Assembly (NCBI RefSeq): GCF_011316935.1
Contig: NZ_WLYS01000001.1
Coordinates: 124,001 to 188,000 of the forward strand
Source of the DNA: Sphingobacterium chungjuense
Lineage (GTDB): Bacteria > Bacteroidota > Bacteroidia > Sphingobacteriales > Sphingobacteriaceae
Length of the DNA: 64,000 nt
Direction: 5' to 3'
Shown: positions 16,682-26,184 of the stretch, piece by piece
Position numbering within the stretch: position 1 is the stretch's first letter
How the letters are laid out: each line of letters starts with the position of its first letter
Made by a program: the position numbers and the translations under genes
The notes under the pieces: model-generated
What the model saw: only the letters and a program-made list of their open reading frames with translations
Told to the model about the DNA's origin: nothing
Databases searched by the model: none

Positions 16682-19477
16682 TTATTTCATAGTCAAGCTT
16701 AATCTGGTAAATATATGCCGACCCGTATAACCGAACTGTTGTGCAGTCCGAGCATAAAGGAAAATATCGTTGTTCCTAACAGGGCTGTCGGATCTTAGTT
16801 GATCGGGATAAATATCAAAGATGTTATTTGCACCGACGGCCCATCTCAGATTTTTGGTAACGCCATAGCCTACAGATAAATCCGTGATCACTTTTGCGCC
16901 AAAAGTCTGTGTAAAATCAAGAAGATTGGTGGCCTCATCTACCGATCCAAAGTAGACGTTCCGTAAAAAAACATTCAGACGATTGTAAGTATAATTTAAA
17001 GCAAGATTGCTTTTTACGCGAGGAATCGCAGATTCCAATAGAATCCTATTCGTGCGGTCAAAGTAAACATCTTCTAGACCTGCTAATTGATCTGATGTCT
17101 TCGGATCGCCGATAATATTAGTTTTTACAAAAGTGCCCGCCAAATCGGCTCTCAAATGACCTTGACCGACCGCTCTATTGTACGTAAGCACCACATCAAT
17201 ACCCTTCGTATCTGTATCAATGGCGTTCGCAAAAAACTGCGCTGCACTAGCATTTGCCTGACCTAACAAGCGCGCAATTTCACGTTCTTGTTCCGTTGCA
17301 TTTGGCGAAGTATTGCCCTGAAACATACCAGTATAGATGACACGATCATCGACTCGGATGTAGTAAGCATCTACCGTGGCTTTCAGTGCGCCCCAGTTCG
17401 CTGTAAATCCTGCGCTGTATGATTGCGACAATTCTTGCCGCAACGATGGAATGCCTAATAATTCGGCTACCCGACTACTATTCTGAAATGCGCCCGAATT
17501 CAAGAAAACACCATCAATCTCTTGGCTGTTTGTCGCACTATAATAACGTTGCTGTAAAGATGGCGCTCTAAATCCTGTACTCGCGGCTGCCCGAAAGTTG
17601 TAGATGTCACCCAACCGATATAGTGTACTCAGCTTCCAATTTAAGGTGGATCCAAAATCTGAATAATGCTCAAAACGCAAAGCACCGGTCAACAGCCAGT
17701 TTTCGTTGACGTTCAACTCTCCATCTGCATATGCCGCAACAGAATTACGATTCTCCAAGGCCTCATTCTCTGGTCGGAATCCTGGAAAAGCTTGAGAACC
17801 TTGAAATAAGGGTGCGCCATCCGCCGCAAATCTCGTAGAAGGCCCGTTGATGTAATCTGGAATAAATCTACGAACACCCGTTTCATCCGTGATAAAATAA
17901 CCTTTACCATAATCGGTGTAAGATGCTTCTTCACCAGCCCGAATTTGATATCGCTCATAGCGATGTTCCAATCCAAAGGCTAGATTTAGTCCTTCCAATA
18001 CAGTTCCGAAATTTTTGGTGATATCAAAATTGGTCGTGTTTTGCAGAAAAGAAAGACCGCCCGAACGAAATTCTGTTGGAGATTGCTCTAACATCGTCGC
18101 ATTGATCGTATTTGTATTCCAAAAATTGATTCTATTCTGTCCGTAGGTATTTGAAAAGTCGACATGCCAGTCATCAATCTGCGTTCTAAGACCGGTAGCA
18201 AAAGACTGATCGTAGATGCTAGATTCGATAAATGGCAAAAAACCATTCGGATATACCGTTTCATTATTTTGGGACAGCTGTGCTGGCATACGTCGGAATG
18301 CACCCGACTTTCCTGATCGAAAATTGACACCGCCGAATGCATACCAAGCGCTCTTATCGTTAAGCGGTATCTCACTATTAAAAAAAGCGGATCCGCCACT
18401 TAATTCCGAAGCCCCTATTTGTGAAACAAAATCGGTTCTATCCAATCCTCTTCTCAATAATTCTGCATCAGTAATATCCATACCAATTGGATTTGGATAG
18501 AGCGTTGGATTATTGTAATCGCTAAATATCGTACCTGAATATTGTATTTGTCTATTGACTGCTTCTCGCCTATCATACGAACCCGTCACATTCAAAAAGC
18601 CACCATTCTGACCTAATGGTACACCGTAGTTTAAGTTTAACTGCACTTGTTCACCATCTATCCCTCCTTGTGCATACCGCGAAGCATTTCCTCCTGCTGA
18701 CATATTCACGGTGAGCTCATTAACACTATCGTCCAATACAATATTAATCACACCTGCAATCGCATCAGATCCATATTGCGCAGCCGCACCATCGCGCAAT
18801 ATTTCTATCCTTTTGATTGCCGCAGTTGGTATTGAATTTAGGTCCGTGCCTACAGAACCACGCCCGACCGAATTATTCACATTTACTAGAGCAGATGTAT
18901 GTCTTCTTTTGCCATTAATCAACACTAATACCTGATCGGGACCAAGTCCTCGTAACGATGCCGGGTCAATGTGATCCGTTCCATCATTGATAGACGTATT
19001 AACCGCATTGAACGAAGGCGCTACATAATTAAGGATTTGATTAACGGAGACTTGCGCGACATCTTTTGACAAACCTTTCATATCCACCACATCTACAGGT
19101 GCCGTAGTTTCTAAGTTGGTTCGGGGCACCGATCGACTACCAATAATCACCACTTCATCTAGGGATTCATCAGACAGATCAAAATCTAAGATGGTAGATT
19201 CAGACAATATAATCGTCCTTGTTAACGTTTTAAAGCCCACGTAAGAAACCTTTATTTCTACGGTAGTGCCAGACGATACGGGTAATGAATAGTTTCCATC
19301 CTTGTCAGTTAAAGTAGCATTTCTAGTCCCCACCTCAGTAACCGTGGCACCCTGCAACGCGATACCGTCAGCACGTACTTTACCTGTGACTAGAGATGTT
19401 TGACCATATAATGTGGAGCCGATGGCTAGTTGTAGAATGAAAAGGTACAGCAATAGCCAAATTTTGTTTTTTGTCAT
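16682..19477 (-). CDS. TonB-dependent outer-membrane receptor
   Basis: The 931-residue protein has a signal peptide (to about residue 25, STLYGQ), a carboxypeptidase-regulatory-like domain (VTGKVRADGIALQGATV) to about 105, a TonB-box-like stretch LDEVVIIGSR, a plug with PASLRGLGPDQVLVLINGKRR and EILRDGAAAQYGSDAIAGVINIVL, and a beta-barrel to the C-terminus. It lacks a SusD partner. The plug and barrel resemble receptors for siderophores or small organics, but the substrate cannot be named. The long upstream region contains two inverted repeats that may control it. Confidence 0.88.
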   Translation of the reverse strand: MTKNKIWLLLYLFILQLAIGSTLYGQTSLVTGKVRADGIALQGATVTEVGTRNATLTDKDGNYSLPVSSGTTVEIKVSYVGFKTLTRTIILSESTILDFDLSDESLDEVVIIGSRSVPRTNLETTAPVDVVDMKGLSKDVAQVSVNQILNYVAPSFNAVNTSINDGTDHIDPASLRGLGPDQVLVLINGKRRHTSALVNVNNSVGRGSVGTDLNSIPTAAIKRIEILRDGAAAQYGSDAIAGVINIVLDDSVNELTVNMSAGGNASRYAQGGIDGEQVQLNLNYGVPLGQNGGFLNVTGSYDRREAVNRQIQYSGTIFSDYNNPTLYPNPIGMDITDAELLRRGLDRTDFVSQIGASELSGGSAFFNSEIPLNDKSAWYAFGGVNFRSGKSGAFRRMPAQLSQNNETVYPNGFLPFIESSIYDQSFATGLRTQIDDWHVDFSNTYGQNRINFWNTNTINATMLEQSPTEFRSGGLSFLQNTTNFDITKNFGTVLEGLNLAFGLEHRYERYQIRAGEEASYTDYGKGYFITDETGVRRFIPDYINGPSTRFAADGAPLFQGSQAFPGFRPENEALENRNSVAAYADGELNVNENWLLTGALRFEHYSDFGSTLNWKLSTLYRLGDIYNFRAAASTGFRAPSLQQRYYSATNSQEIDGVFLNSGAFQNSSRVAELLGIPSLRQELSQSYSAGFTANWGALKATVDAYYIRVDDRVIYTGMFQGNTSPNATEQEREIARLLGQANASAAQFFANAIDTDTKGIDVVLTYNRAVGQGHLRADLAGTFVKTNIIGDPKTSDQLAGLEDVYFDRTNRILLESAIPRVKSNLALNYTYNRLNVFLRNVYFGSVDEATNLLDFTQTFGAKVITDLSVGYGVTKNLRWAVGANNIFDIYPDQLRSDSPVRNNDIFLYARTAQQFGYTGRHIFTRLSLTMK

Positions 19478-19533
19478 AATGGTTGGTATAATTAATAGTT
19501 GTGATAATAACCGAAGTATTTTCTACTATGTTA

Positions 19534-19567
19534 TATATGCTATCGCAACGCAATCAGATAGCATATA
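19534..19567. promoter_or_regulatory. Inverted repeat upstream of TonB receptor (proximal)
   Basis: Perfect 11-bp arms TATATGCTATC / GATAGCATATA flank a 12-base spacer, 57 bases from the receptor start. The spacing fits either an operator for a dimeric regulator or a leader hairpin. Confidence 0.45.
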
Positions 19568-19629
19568 CAAACATGATAATAGTATGCATCCGATAAGCTC
19601 ACGTATTCTTAACTGGCAAGATAGTTTGC

Positions 19630-19663
19630 CATGCATTATTGCTCACGAAATGAGCAATGCATG
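19630..19663. promoter_or_regulatory. Inverted repeat upstream of TonB receptor (distal)
   Basis: Arms CATGCAT(TAT)TGCTCA and TGAGCAATGCATG pair over 13 bases with a 3-base bulge and a 5-base loop. It differs in sequence from the proximal repeat, so the two are probably not copies of one operator. Confidence 0.4.
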
Positions 19664-19913
19664 TACAGAAACATCAATCTGATCTGTCGACCTCAGATTA
19701 AGAGTTAAAATCGCATAAATTAAATAGCCAATAAATCGCCCACTAATTTATAAAATATTTAAACAAAAATAATATTTAAATGACAATTATTTATTCTAAG
19801 CTTAATTAAATTACAATAGTAAAAGCGGATTATATTATTGGAGTATTATCCTGATCTCGTAATTTATTACCAGATGAGCTTTAGGTGAGTTTAGATCGTG
19901 AGAAAGCAATGTC

Positions 19914-21434
19914 TTATTCGCCAATTTGGTGCGTCATCACCTCTTTTTTGATTTGATGGTTAAGATCAATATTCGCTCCGATAAAGCATAGGATCGCCGT
20001 TCCGAACTCTCTGGAATGCACATTGGTGACGGAGCCAACTTCGATGGATTGCTCAAAGTAAGGCGCAGTTTTTTCTAACTCTTCTGTAGCTTCCCAGCCA
20101 CTTTTAATTCGGATATAGTTGTAATGCGGCATGGAAAAATCAAACCAGTTTAGATAATCAGCATTGAAAGATACAGCGCGAACCCCCAGTTCAGAATAGT
20201 AGTTGATTGCCCCTGCCTGCCCGTAGTTATCACAAAGAATCAAGGTACTGCTTGCGTTTGGAATTTCGCGGTAAATGCTATCGACTTTGCTTGCTAGTTC
20301 TTTCCAACCCAGCATATCTGCAAAATCTTGCGGTATGTGATGCTCTTTGCCATCTTCCCAAGTTAATAAGCCGAACCTGCTATACTTATCCCGATGATTT
20401 ACAATATACTCCGGACTTTTGTTGGGAAAAGCGACATCATAGATAGGTAAGAAGCAAACCGCAGCAAGCACGATCAAGCTTATTTGGATCAGGCGACCAA
20501 CTCTACTGCTTAGTAATGATGATATATAGACAGATCCAAAGGCGAAATAAATAGGATAAAGTCCAATCGCGTAATAGTCCTTGGCTCTAAAAAAGAGAAA
20601 GATGATCAGCGTGAAAATAAATGACCAAAAGAGCGAGCGATATTTTCGAAAAGGAACATACCTCATTAAGGCGTATAACCCTACTAAGATGATGGGAAAA
20701 GTTGCTGGGAAGAATAAAAACTGTGAACGCACGAAATTCCACCTATTCACATGAACAAGATGCGTCTCAGAAAGCTCCTTCATATGCTGAAACACCGGAA
20801 ACTCATGCGTATACTGCCAAATGAGATTAGGAAGGATCAATATAAAAGCAATCGCCGCGCTGTAATACAACCTGCGATCAGTAAATATTTTCCACTCCCG
20901 GCTTACTAGCAAAGCTGGTATAATACCCAAAAGCAGAAAGACAATGTTATACTTATTTAGAAAACCGATGGCAAATGTGAATGCCAGCGCGTACATCCAT
21001 CTCGCCTGCCTTTCTTGAAGGTATTTGATAAAGAAAAAATAGCTTGCCGTCCAGCATAGTACATCTAAAGAGTTAGGCTGATAAAGAATATTTAGCCGAA
21101 ATAAAACCGAAAAGGTGATACAACTTGTCCCCAGCAGCAGGGCTAAAAGGTTACCTTTTAATGCTTCAATAGTTCGACCCACCACCAAAATGGTAAGTGC
21201 GCCAAAAAGTGTTGGAAAAAATTTGATCCAAAACACAGAATTGCCCATCAACTGAATCAAATAAGAAATCCAAGAAGTAACAGGCGGAACTGAAGTATAT
21301 CCCCAAGCCAAGTGATTCGCTTGATCAAGATGTAGAAATTCATCACGCTGCAATTCGTATTCCGATCCAATCAGCGTATACTGAATAATGAATTTCAGTA
21401 GGATGAATCCAATCAGAATAAGATTATTACGCAT
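19914..21434 (-). CDS. Glycosyltransferase family 39-type membrane protein
   Basis: The 506-residue integral membrane protein begins with a helix followed by the ArnT/PMT-type loop ELQRDEFLHLDQANHLAWGY, carrying the DE pair expected to bind metal and lipid-phosphate sugar, then about ten hydrophobic helices to residue about 340 and a soluble C-terminal domain. GT39-type enzymes transfer a sugar from a polyprenyl phosphate donor to lipid or protein outside the cytoplasmic face. The acceptor is unknown. The DNA-repair gene upstream (21485) is 50 bases away on the same strand. Confidence 0.82.
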   Translation of the reverse strand: MRNNLILIGFILLKFIIQYTLIGSEYELQRDEFLHLDQANHLAWGYTSVPPVTSWISYLIQLMGNSVFWIKFFPTLFGALTILVVGRTIEALKGNLLALLLGTSCITFSVLFRLNILYQPNSLDVLCWTASYFFFIKYLQERQARWMYALAFTFAIGFLNKYNIVFLLLGIIPALLVSREWKIFTDRRLYYSAAIAFILILPNLIWQYTHEFPVFQHMKELSETHLVHVNRWNFVRSQFLFFPATFPIILVGLYALMRYVPFRKYRSLFWSFIFTLIIFLFFRAKDYYAIGLYPIYFAFGSVYISSLLSSRVGRLIQISLIVLAAVCFLPIYDVAFPNKSPEYIVNHRDKYSRFGLLTWEDGKEHHIPQDFADMLGWKELASKVDSIYREIPNASSTLILCDNYGQAGAINYYSELGVRAVSFNADYLNWFDFSMPHYNYIRIKSGWEATEELEKTAPYFEQSIEVGSVTNVHSREFGTAILCFIGANIDLNHQIKKEVMTHQIGE

Positions 21435-21484
21435 GTTTTTAATGATTTATTGAGATTGGATAGTTTCATTTTTAGAGATCACGT

Positions 21485-22141
21485 TTACAACCTCTTTCTC
21501 CTTTTTTCCTTTTCGACTTGGATTGCAATTAACTGCGGCAAATAGCTCGGTGTACAATTTTTCGCCACCATCTCATCTTTATACAAACCAGTGCGCTCGC
21601 CCAGTGCAATACATCTGGCGCGATACTTCTCTTGAAATATACCGATTTGTCCAGCTGTAAAATTCATCATCCATTGTACTTCTGGTTCTTCCGTTTCGAT
21701 ATTTTTTTCAATGGTGGAAAGCAGTTCTTCGCTATTGGGCGGCGGCGTCTGCCCCATCCAACGCAAACGCGCTTGGTAATAATAATACGTTCGTCTTTTT
21801 AAGGAGGATTTGCTGTGCTGCCAACTTTCGATCATGGCAATAGTCTTCTTGTCTTTTGCCAGTTGATTGGCAAACAGCCAATCTATGAGGTGCAGTTTTT
21901 CCTTCTCCCTGTGCGGCTCTATATCATGGATTAACGTATCAACCACCTCTTCAGTGAGCTGTTTCTTATCCATAATCAAAATGGCTAATTGCCGAGCAAG
22001 CACGCGTTTTGATGCCCAAAGTTCCATCGCCAATACATGATCTTTCTTTACCTCTTTGGCGATCGTGCGCAGATCACCGAGTTTGGTGTTCTTATCGGCA
22101 ATTTGAGTGAGAATATTTTGTGCTTGGGTTGATATTGTCAT
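21485..22141 (-). CDS. DNA alkylation repair protein (AlkD-like)
   Basis: The 218-residue protein is all-helical with HEAT-like repeats and the family pattern HVLAMELWASKRVLARQLAILI near residues 35-56 and LIDWLFANQLA near 102. AlkD-type glycosylases remove N3- and N7-alkylated purines without base flipping. Length fits the family. No catalytic residue can be confirmed by eye. It may be cotranscribed with the GT39-type gene downstream. Confidence 0.75.
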   Translation of the reverse strand: MTISTQAQNILTQIADKNTKLGDLRTIAKEVKKDHVLAMELWASKRVLARQLAILIMDKKQLTEEVVDTLIHDIEPHREKEKLHLIDWLFANQLAKDKKTIAMIESWQHSKSSLKRRTYYYYQARLRWMGQTPPPNSEELLSTIEKNIETEEPEVQWMMNFTAGQIGIFQEKYRARCIALGERTGLYKDEMVAKNCTPSYLPQLIAIQVEKEKRRKRL

Positions 22142-22441
22142 AATGGCATCGGTGAAGGTTACTGCTTCTATAGGAACTATACAACAATTTTGTGGATAGC
22201 GGGTCGATCAACTCCTAGAAGCCTCAAAATAGTTTTCGCTTTTTGATGATCGTATTTGAGCGCTTTATCAAACTCATCCATCAGTCCAGTGAAATATAGT
22301 CTTTCATTTCATGCGTTGTCATAATGATTGGATATCAAGATATAATTGTTCATAGTAAACTGTACCTAACTAAGTTACAAAACTTTTATCAAGATACTAG
22401 CCAGCCCAACCAACCTTATTTCCAAACGATGATGAACGTTG
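22142..22441. other. Intergenic region, nothing recognised
   Basis: These 300 bases show no open frame, repeat or terminator that I can support. Confidence 0.35.
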
Positions 22442-23569
22442 TTATTCAACCGAGATCTCCTTGCTTTTAGTTAATTTGGGGATATAAATAAGATAATCAT
22501 AGCCTTTTATCACTCTCGATAAGTATACGTCATCTACTTTTAGCTGATTTTGTAAAATCGATTTTTTTAACGGTCTTAAATCAAAACAGTACCACTGTTC
22601 TTCATCTTTGATCTCATCCAAAAAAGGTTTAAAAACAGTTTTATCCTCACCTCCCGTCAGCATGATATGCAAAGATTTCCTGAAATTGCCATCTTCAATA
22701 TTGGCCACTAAATTGCCTATATCATAGATATCCGTTTTCGTTAATATGGTCTCGCCGCTGGGTACATGCACCGCACCAAATTTGAATAGATTTTTTTTAT
22801 TCGTCCAATCAGGCAGTTGGTTTAGCAAAATGTTTTTCATCAACTGAATCCTTAAGGCATGATTTCTATTCGTATAGATCTCCCTACTGAGCTTGAGATC
22901 CTCCATTTGCTTGCGCTCTAGGTCTGACAATTTTAAACTTAATAGCAAGTCGATTTTTTGAAGACAATCGTCGGAAAGCAGGTAGTATTTTTCTAAACCC
23001 TCTTTTAGGGCAGCTCGTTTAGAGTCATGAAGCATTTGTTCATATAAGTTGATTGCTTCCTTGTTTTTAGAAACTTCTTTTAAGCTTGAGATGATCAGTT
23101 GATCTGCAAAAATGCTAATCTGTTCGACACCGTAAGCTTTGGTATTACGATCTACTAAATCCTTAAAAAAGGCAAATTCGGGCTCATAGCGCAAAAAAGA
23201 GAAATTGGTACTATGCGATTTCACAAAATCGTTAAGCTGATCAGCAGATAGCGATTTGATTTTTGTCTCAATGATAGCTACAGTATAAGGGTCAACTTCC
23301 TGAAAGTAATTGTCAAACTCAACCGCATGGACAAGTGCATTAGCGAAATATGGAATTTCGTTGGTAAAATGTGTTTCGCCCAACAAAACCGAATTAGATT
23401 GCTTTACCTCGTCTAGCAATACATCCCATCCTTTTCCCTGAAAGGAAATGTTTGAATCACTTCCAAAAGGAAAAACATTCTTTTGGACTAGACTGTCGAG
23501 TACGGTGTTTTGGGCATAGTTAGCATTTGCATAGAATGTTGCAAGAAGTAAGAATAGTAATTTTTTCAT
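22442..23569 (-). CDS. Secreted ChaN/erythromycin-esterase-like protein
   Basis: The 375-residue protein has a signal peptide (to about residue 19, ANYAQ). The motif SVLLGETHFTNEIPYF near residue 60 and FKFGAVHVPSGE near 265 match the scattered GExH and H motifs of the EreA/ChaN/TIKI superfamily, whose members include esterases, haem-binding proteins and metalloproteases. The middle is rich in charged helices. I cannot choose between these activities. It is the last of a run of minus-strand genes for exported proteins. Confidence 0.6.
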   Translation of the reverse strand: MKKLLFLLLATFYANANYAQNTVLDSLVQKNVFPFGSDSNISFQGKGWDVLLDEVKQSNSVLLGETHFTNEIPYFANALVHAVEFDNYFQEVDPYTVAIIETKIKSLSADQLNDFVKSHSTNFSFLRYEPEFAFFKDLVDRNTKAYGVEQISIFADQLIISSLKEVSKNKEAINLYEQMLHDSKRAALKEGLEKYYLLSDDCLQKIDLLLSLKLSDLERKQMEDLKLSREIYTNRNHALRIQLMKNILLNQLPDWTNKKNLFKFGAVHVPSGETILTKTDIYDIGNLVANIEDGNFRKSLHIMLTGGEDKTVFKPFLDEIKDEEQWYCFDLRPLKKSILQNQLKVDDVYLSRVIKGYDYLIYIPKLTKSKEISVE

Positions 23570-23696
23570 TTAGTAGTTTGGTTTTTCTTATTGAGTTGTA
23601 ATGATGTACGGCAGTTTCGGTCTTTGTTTGCGGATCGCGGGTGCAGAACTGTTAAACACTCGAATTACTCATTTGCTGTCTGATACCGATAGCATC

Positions 23697-24440
23697 TTAA
23701 AGATTTGGAAATGGAAGCCTGTAGTTCAGCGAATATTTCTTTCCGTTAATTTCGACGCCCTGCTTCTCTTTGAGATTCTCAATCAATTTCACTACTTCGT
23801 CAAAGTCTTTTCTATCTAGGAAAATACTGTATAAACCACTACTATGTTTAATAGTTGAAGAACTGTTAAGATCATTCCACGCTTCATTCCATTTCAAGGG
23901 CTCTTCGGGAGAATAATCATAATTTGTCGCCATTACTTCTATGCTATCAGGGAGCCATGTGACCGCAGCGGCATCTTCAAATTTCAAAATGTTGTCATAC
24001 ACTTTTAAAAAATCTTTTGGAGTACGTTTTCGCGCTTCACCTTTGAGATTACGCAGATTTCCGTATACTTCTAATTGTGCTAAGGTATCAAAGTTGAGCA
24101 ACAAAATATTGGAAGGTTGATCGGTAGCTAAAGAAGCCTCTATGACCTCGGATTGTAGCATCAAGCTATCGGTAATCCCAAAGGAACTAATCACTGACTG
24201 CGTTTGCGTCCGATCGTACTTAATTTCAAAATACTGATATTCATCATCCACTACTTTTCTATAAATGACCTGCCCATTTTCATACAATGCAAACGTGGGA
24301 ACGTCTGACCCGATGACCATGAGCCAAGGGTCGGTTTCTATCAGAACAACTTTTGGTTCTCCGTAAGATTCATTATAGGTTTGCGCGAATGAACAAGACA
24401 GATATAAAGTCATTAAAACTGTCCCAAGATATCTAATCAT
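23697..24440 (-). CDS. Secreted protein of unknown function
   Basis: I do not recognise this family. The 247-residue protein has a signal peptide ending near residue 19 (SCSFAQ), mixed alpha/beta composition, several Trp and Tyr residues, and no transmembrane helix after the signal. It sits 127 bases upstream of the ChaN-like gene and 64 bases downstream of the four-helix membrane protein, all on the minus strand. Confidence 0.6.
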   Translation of the reverse strand: MIRYLGTVLMTLYLSCSFAQTYNESYGEPKVVLIETDPWLMVIGSDVPTFALYENGQVIYRKVVDDEYQYFEIKYDRTQTQSVISSFGITDSLMLQSEVIEASLATDQPSNILLLNFDTLAQLEVYGNLRNLKGEARKRTPKDFLKVYDNILKFEDAAAVTWLPDSIEVMATNYDYSPEEPLKWNEAWNDLNSSSTIKHSSGLYSIFLDRKDFDEVVKLIENLKEKQGVEINGKKYSLNYRLPFPNL

Positions 24441-24504
24441 AATCGTTAACTATTAAATGGCCGTGGTGGTGAGACAAAAGTAAGCTTTTCAGAAACCAAA
24501 ACTA

Positions 24505-25050
24505 TCACACCACATCTCCATTTTTACTCACCTTTAGCAATAGTACCGAGATCGACTTGGCATAAATGACCGCGATCAAGCCAAGCGCTATCTTTACAGC
24601 CGCAGTAATCACAAAGTTCATATCTTGTTGATTGGTCGGCGTATCACTTTGAACCAAACGAACATGCTCCCTCAGGTTAATAACAAAGTCAGGCAGCGTC
24701 CAGACGACTAAGATAAGCCCCATCAAAACCAGTGCAATTTCGTAAATGACTTTTCGATCTGCAAATAGAGAACTCGTTTCTTCATAATCCGTTGGGCTAC
24801 ATACAAACCGAACTATAACCTGAGTTTTCAACGTTAGAAATAGTGCAAATGCAACAACTAACCCAAAGTTGACGATACTCAGTACCAAGAAAGGTATTTG
24901 TACAAAATCATCAGACACTTGAATATTTTGGTTCACTTGGGCCATTATTGCAAATGCAGCGAAGACAGTAGACAATAAGTCAATGGAAGTAAATAATAAG
25001 TATAGCCCAAGAATTTTAATGGCAACTTCGTAGATATCGGATTTTCGCAT
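24505..25050 (-). CDS. Four-helix membrane protein of unknown function
   Basis: I start at the ATG 25050, preceded by GAAAG, giving 181 residues; an upstream in-frame ATG at 25083 adds 11 polar residues. Four hydrophobic segments are visible at about 10-35, 50-75, 105-125 and 145-170. The layout resembles small DUF-type inner-membrane proteins of Bacteroidota. No function can be given. Confidence 0.6.
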   Translation of the reverse strand: MRKSDIYEVAIKILGLYLLFTSIDLLSTVFAAFAIMAQVNQNIQVSDDFVQIPFLVLSIVNFGLVVAFALFLTLKTQVIVRFVCSPTDYEETSSLFADRKVIYEIALVLMGLILVVWTLPDFVINLREHVRLVQSDTPTNQQDMNFVITAAVKIALGLIAVIYAKSISVLLLKVSKNGDVV

Positions 25051-25085
25051 AATCTTTCGGATGACTTTAGTTGATGGCAGCAATT

Positions 25086-25238
25086 CTAATTCTTAATCAA
25101 TTCAATGGCTTTTTCGAGCAATTCGTCTCTTCCTGCTTTTATTCCATCGATGGTTGGTTTCACTTCGATATCAGGTGCGACGCCCACGCGCTGCGTCTCT
25201 GTACCGTCTGGATAATAGACACCTATTCCCGAGATCAT
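25086..25238 (-). pseudogene. C-terminal fragment of an S41-family peptidase
   Basis: The 50 residues from an ATG at 25238 read ISGIGVYYPDGTETQRVG, then VAPDIEVKPTIDGIKAGRDE and LLEKAIELIKN, followed by a stop. This is the very C-terminus of a tail-specific/S41 protease. The catalytic Ser and PDZ parts are missing, and a stop lies just upstream in this frame. A second short coding-like stretch in another frame (about 25239-25325, HWYVVKYNDIRSVKTFRDD) may be debris of another protein. The stretch is best read as the scar of a deletion. Confidence 0.7.
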
Positions 25239-25319
25239 TGTTCACCAACCATGAAACGACGATCATCTCTGAAAGTTTTTACTGACCTAATATCGTTATA
25301 TTTAACAACATACCAGTGA

Positions 25320-26180
25320 TCATTCCATGTCAACAAGATGCATTTTCATCCTGCCTTCATTTACTTGAGCAACTACTTTTGGCGTAATCACACGCTTTTC
25401 ATCCGGATTAAAAACACCTTGACCATCTAGCTGCCATTGTTTGTTTTTAGCTAGTAGAAATGCCAACCGCTCTGCGGATGAAATTCCCTGCAATGTGTAA
25501 TAATTAATATGTTCGCCTTCTTTGCCATTCGTCTGGCGATAGGTGCCTTCTATGCTCACATGGTTCTTAGTTTTATAACTTGTGATGAAGGCAGAATCTT
25601 GCTCCGCTAGCGTGTGCTTTTCATCCCTCGGACAACAGACCGAACCGTATTGCTCTTCGCGATAAACTATGAGATTTTCTATTTTGGAAACAGCTGGTAT
25701 TTTATAGTTCAGCACGGGTTGCCCTTCACCTTGAATATAATAATCGTCTACCTTCACACTGTCCTCGGTACGGACAAAACGATAATAATAATTGGAGGTG
25801 ATGGGTTCCAACGTAATGCCATTGTCGTGCGCATCTCCTGTAGTTTTTTGATAATAATCCCAATCAGGAACGACCAATACAAACTCTTTCAATTCTGGAT
25901 AAAAAGCTTCTGAATTTTTAAACAATTCTAATGGAATCATCGTCGTCAGAAAAAATGTCGGCGTAATGCCTTCGGCAAAATCAATCGGCTGGTCGATGAG
26001 GAAAAATCCATCCTGCTCAACCGAATTAAAGGGCTCTATCATGACCGCATCGTTGTATTCTTCTTGTAACCAGTCGGGACGAGGACGATTTTCATGCTTG
26101 ACTTGTCCTCCATTAGGGGTGCAGTTCTGGAGAGAAAACATACTCAAAAGGATAGAGGTTATAAACATTAGTTTCATCAT
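25320..26180 (-). CDS. Lipoprotein of unknown function
   Basis: The 286-residue protein has a lipoprotein signal with lipobox LQNC. A CCPRDE motif is seen near residue 179. I do not recognise the family. It starts 4 bases after the stop of the 26185 gene, so the two form an operon. Its 3' end abuts the S41 fragment region. Confidence 0.6.
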   Translation of the reverse strand: MMKLMFITSILLSMFSLQNCTPNGGQVKHENRPRPDWLQEEYNDAVMIEPFNSVEQDGFFLIDQPIDFAEGITPTFFLTTMIPLELFKNSEAFYPELKEFVLVVPDWDYYQKTTGDAHDNGITLEPITSNYYYRFVRTEDSVKVDDYYIQGEGQPVLNYKIPAVSKIENLIVYREEQYGSVCCPRDEKHTLAEQDSAFITSYKTKNHVSIEGTYRQTNGKEGEHINYYTLQGISSAERLAFLLAKNKQWQLDGQGVFNPDEKRVITPKVVAQVNEGRMKMHLVDME

Positions 26181-26184
26181 ATTT

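Larger units (their letters stand above)
19478..19913. other. Leader/intergenic region of the second TonB receptor
   Basis: The 436 bases between the TonB receptor and the GT39-type gene (both minus) hold two inverted repeats listed separately and a very AT-rich block at about 19735-19860. No coding frame is supported. Confidence 0.45.
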
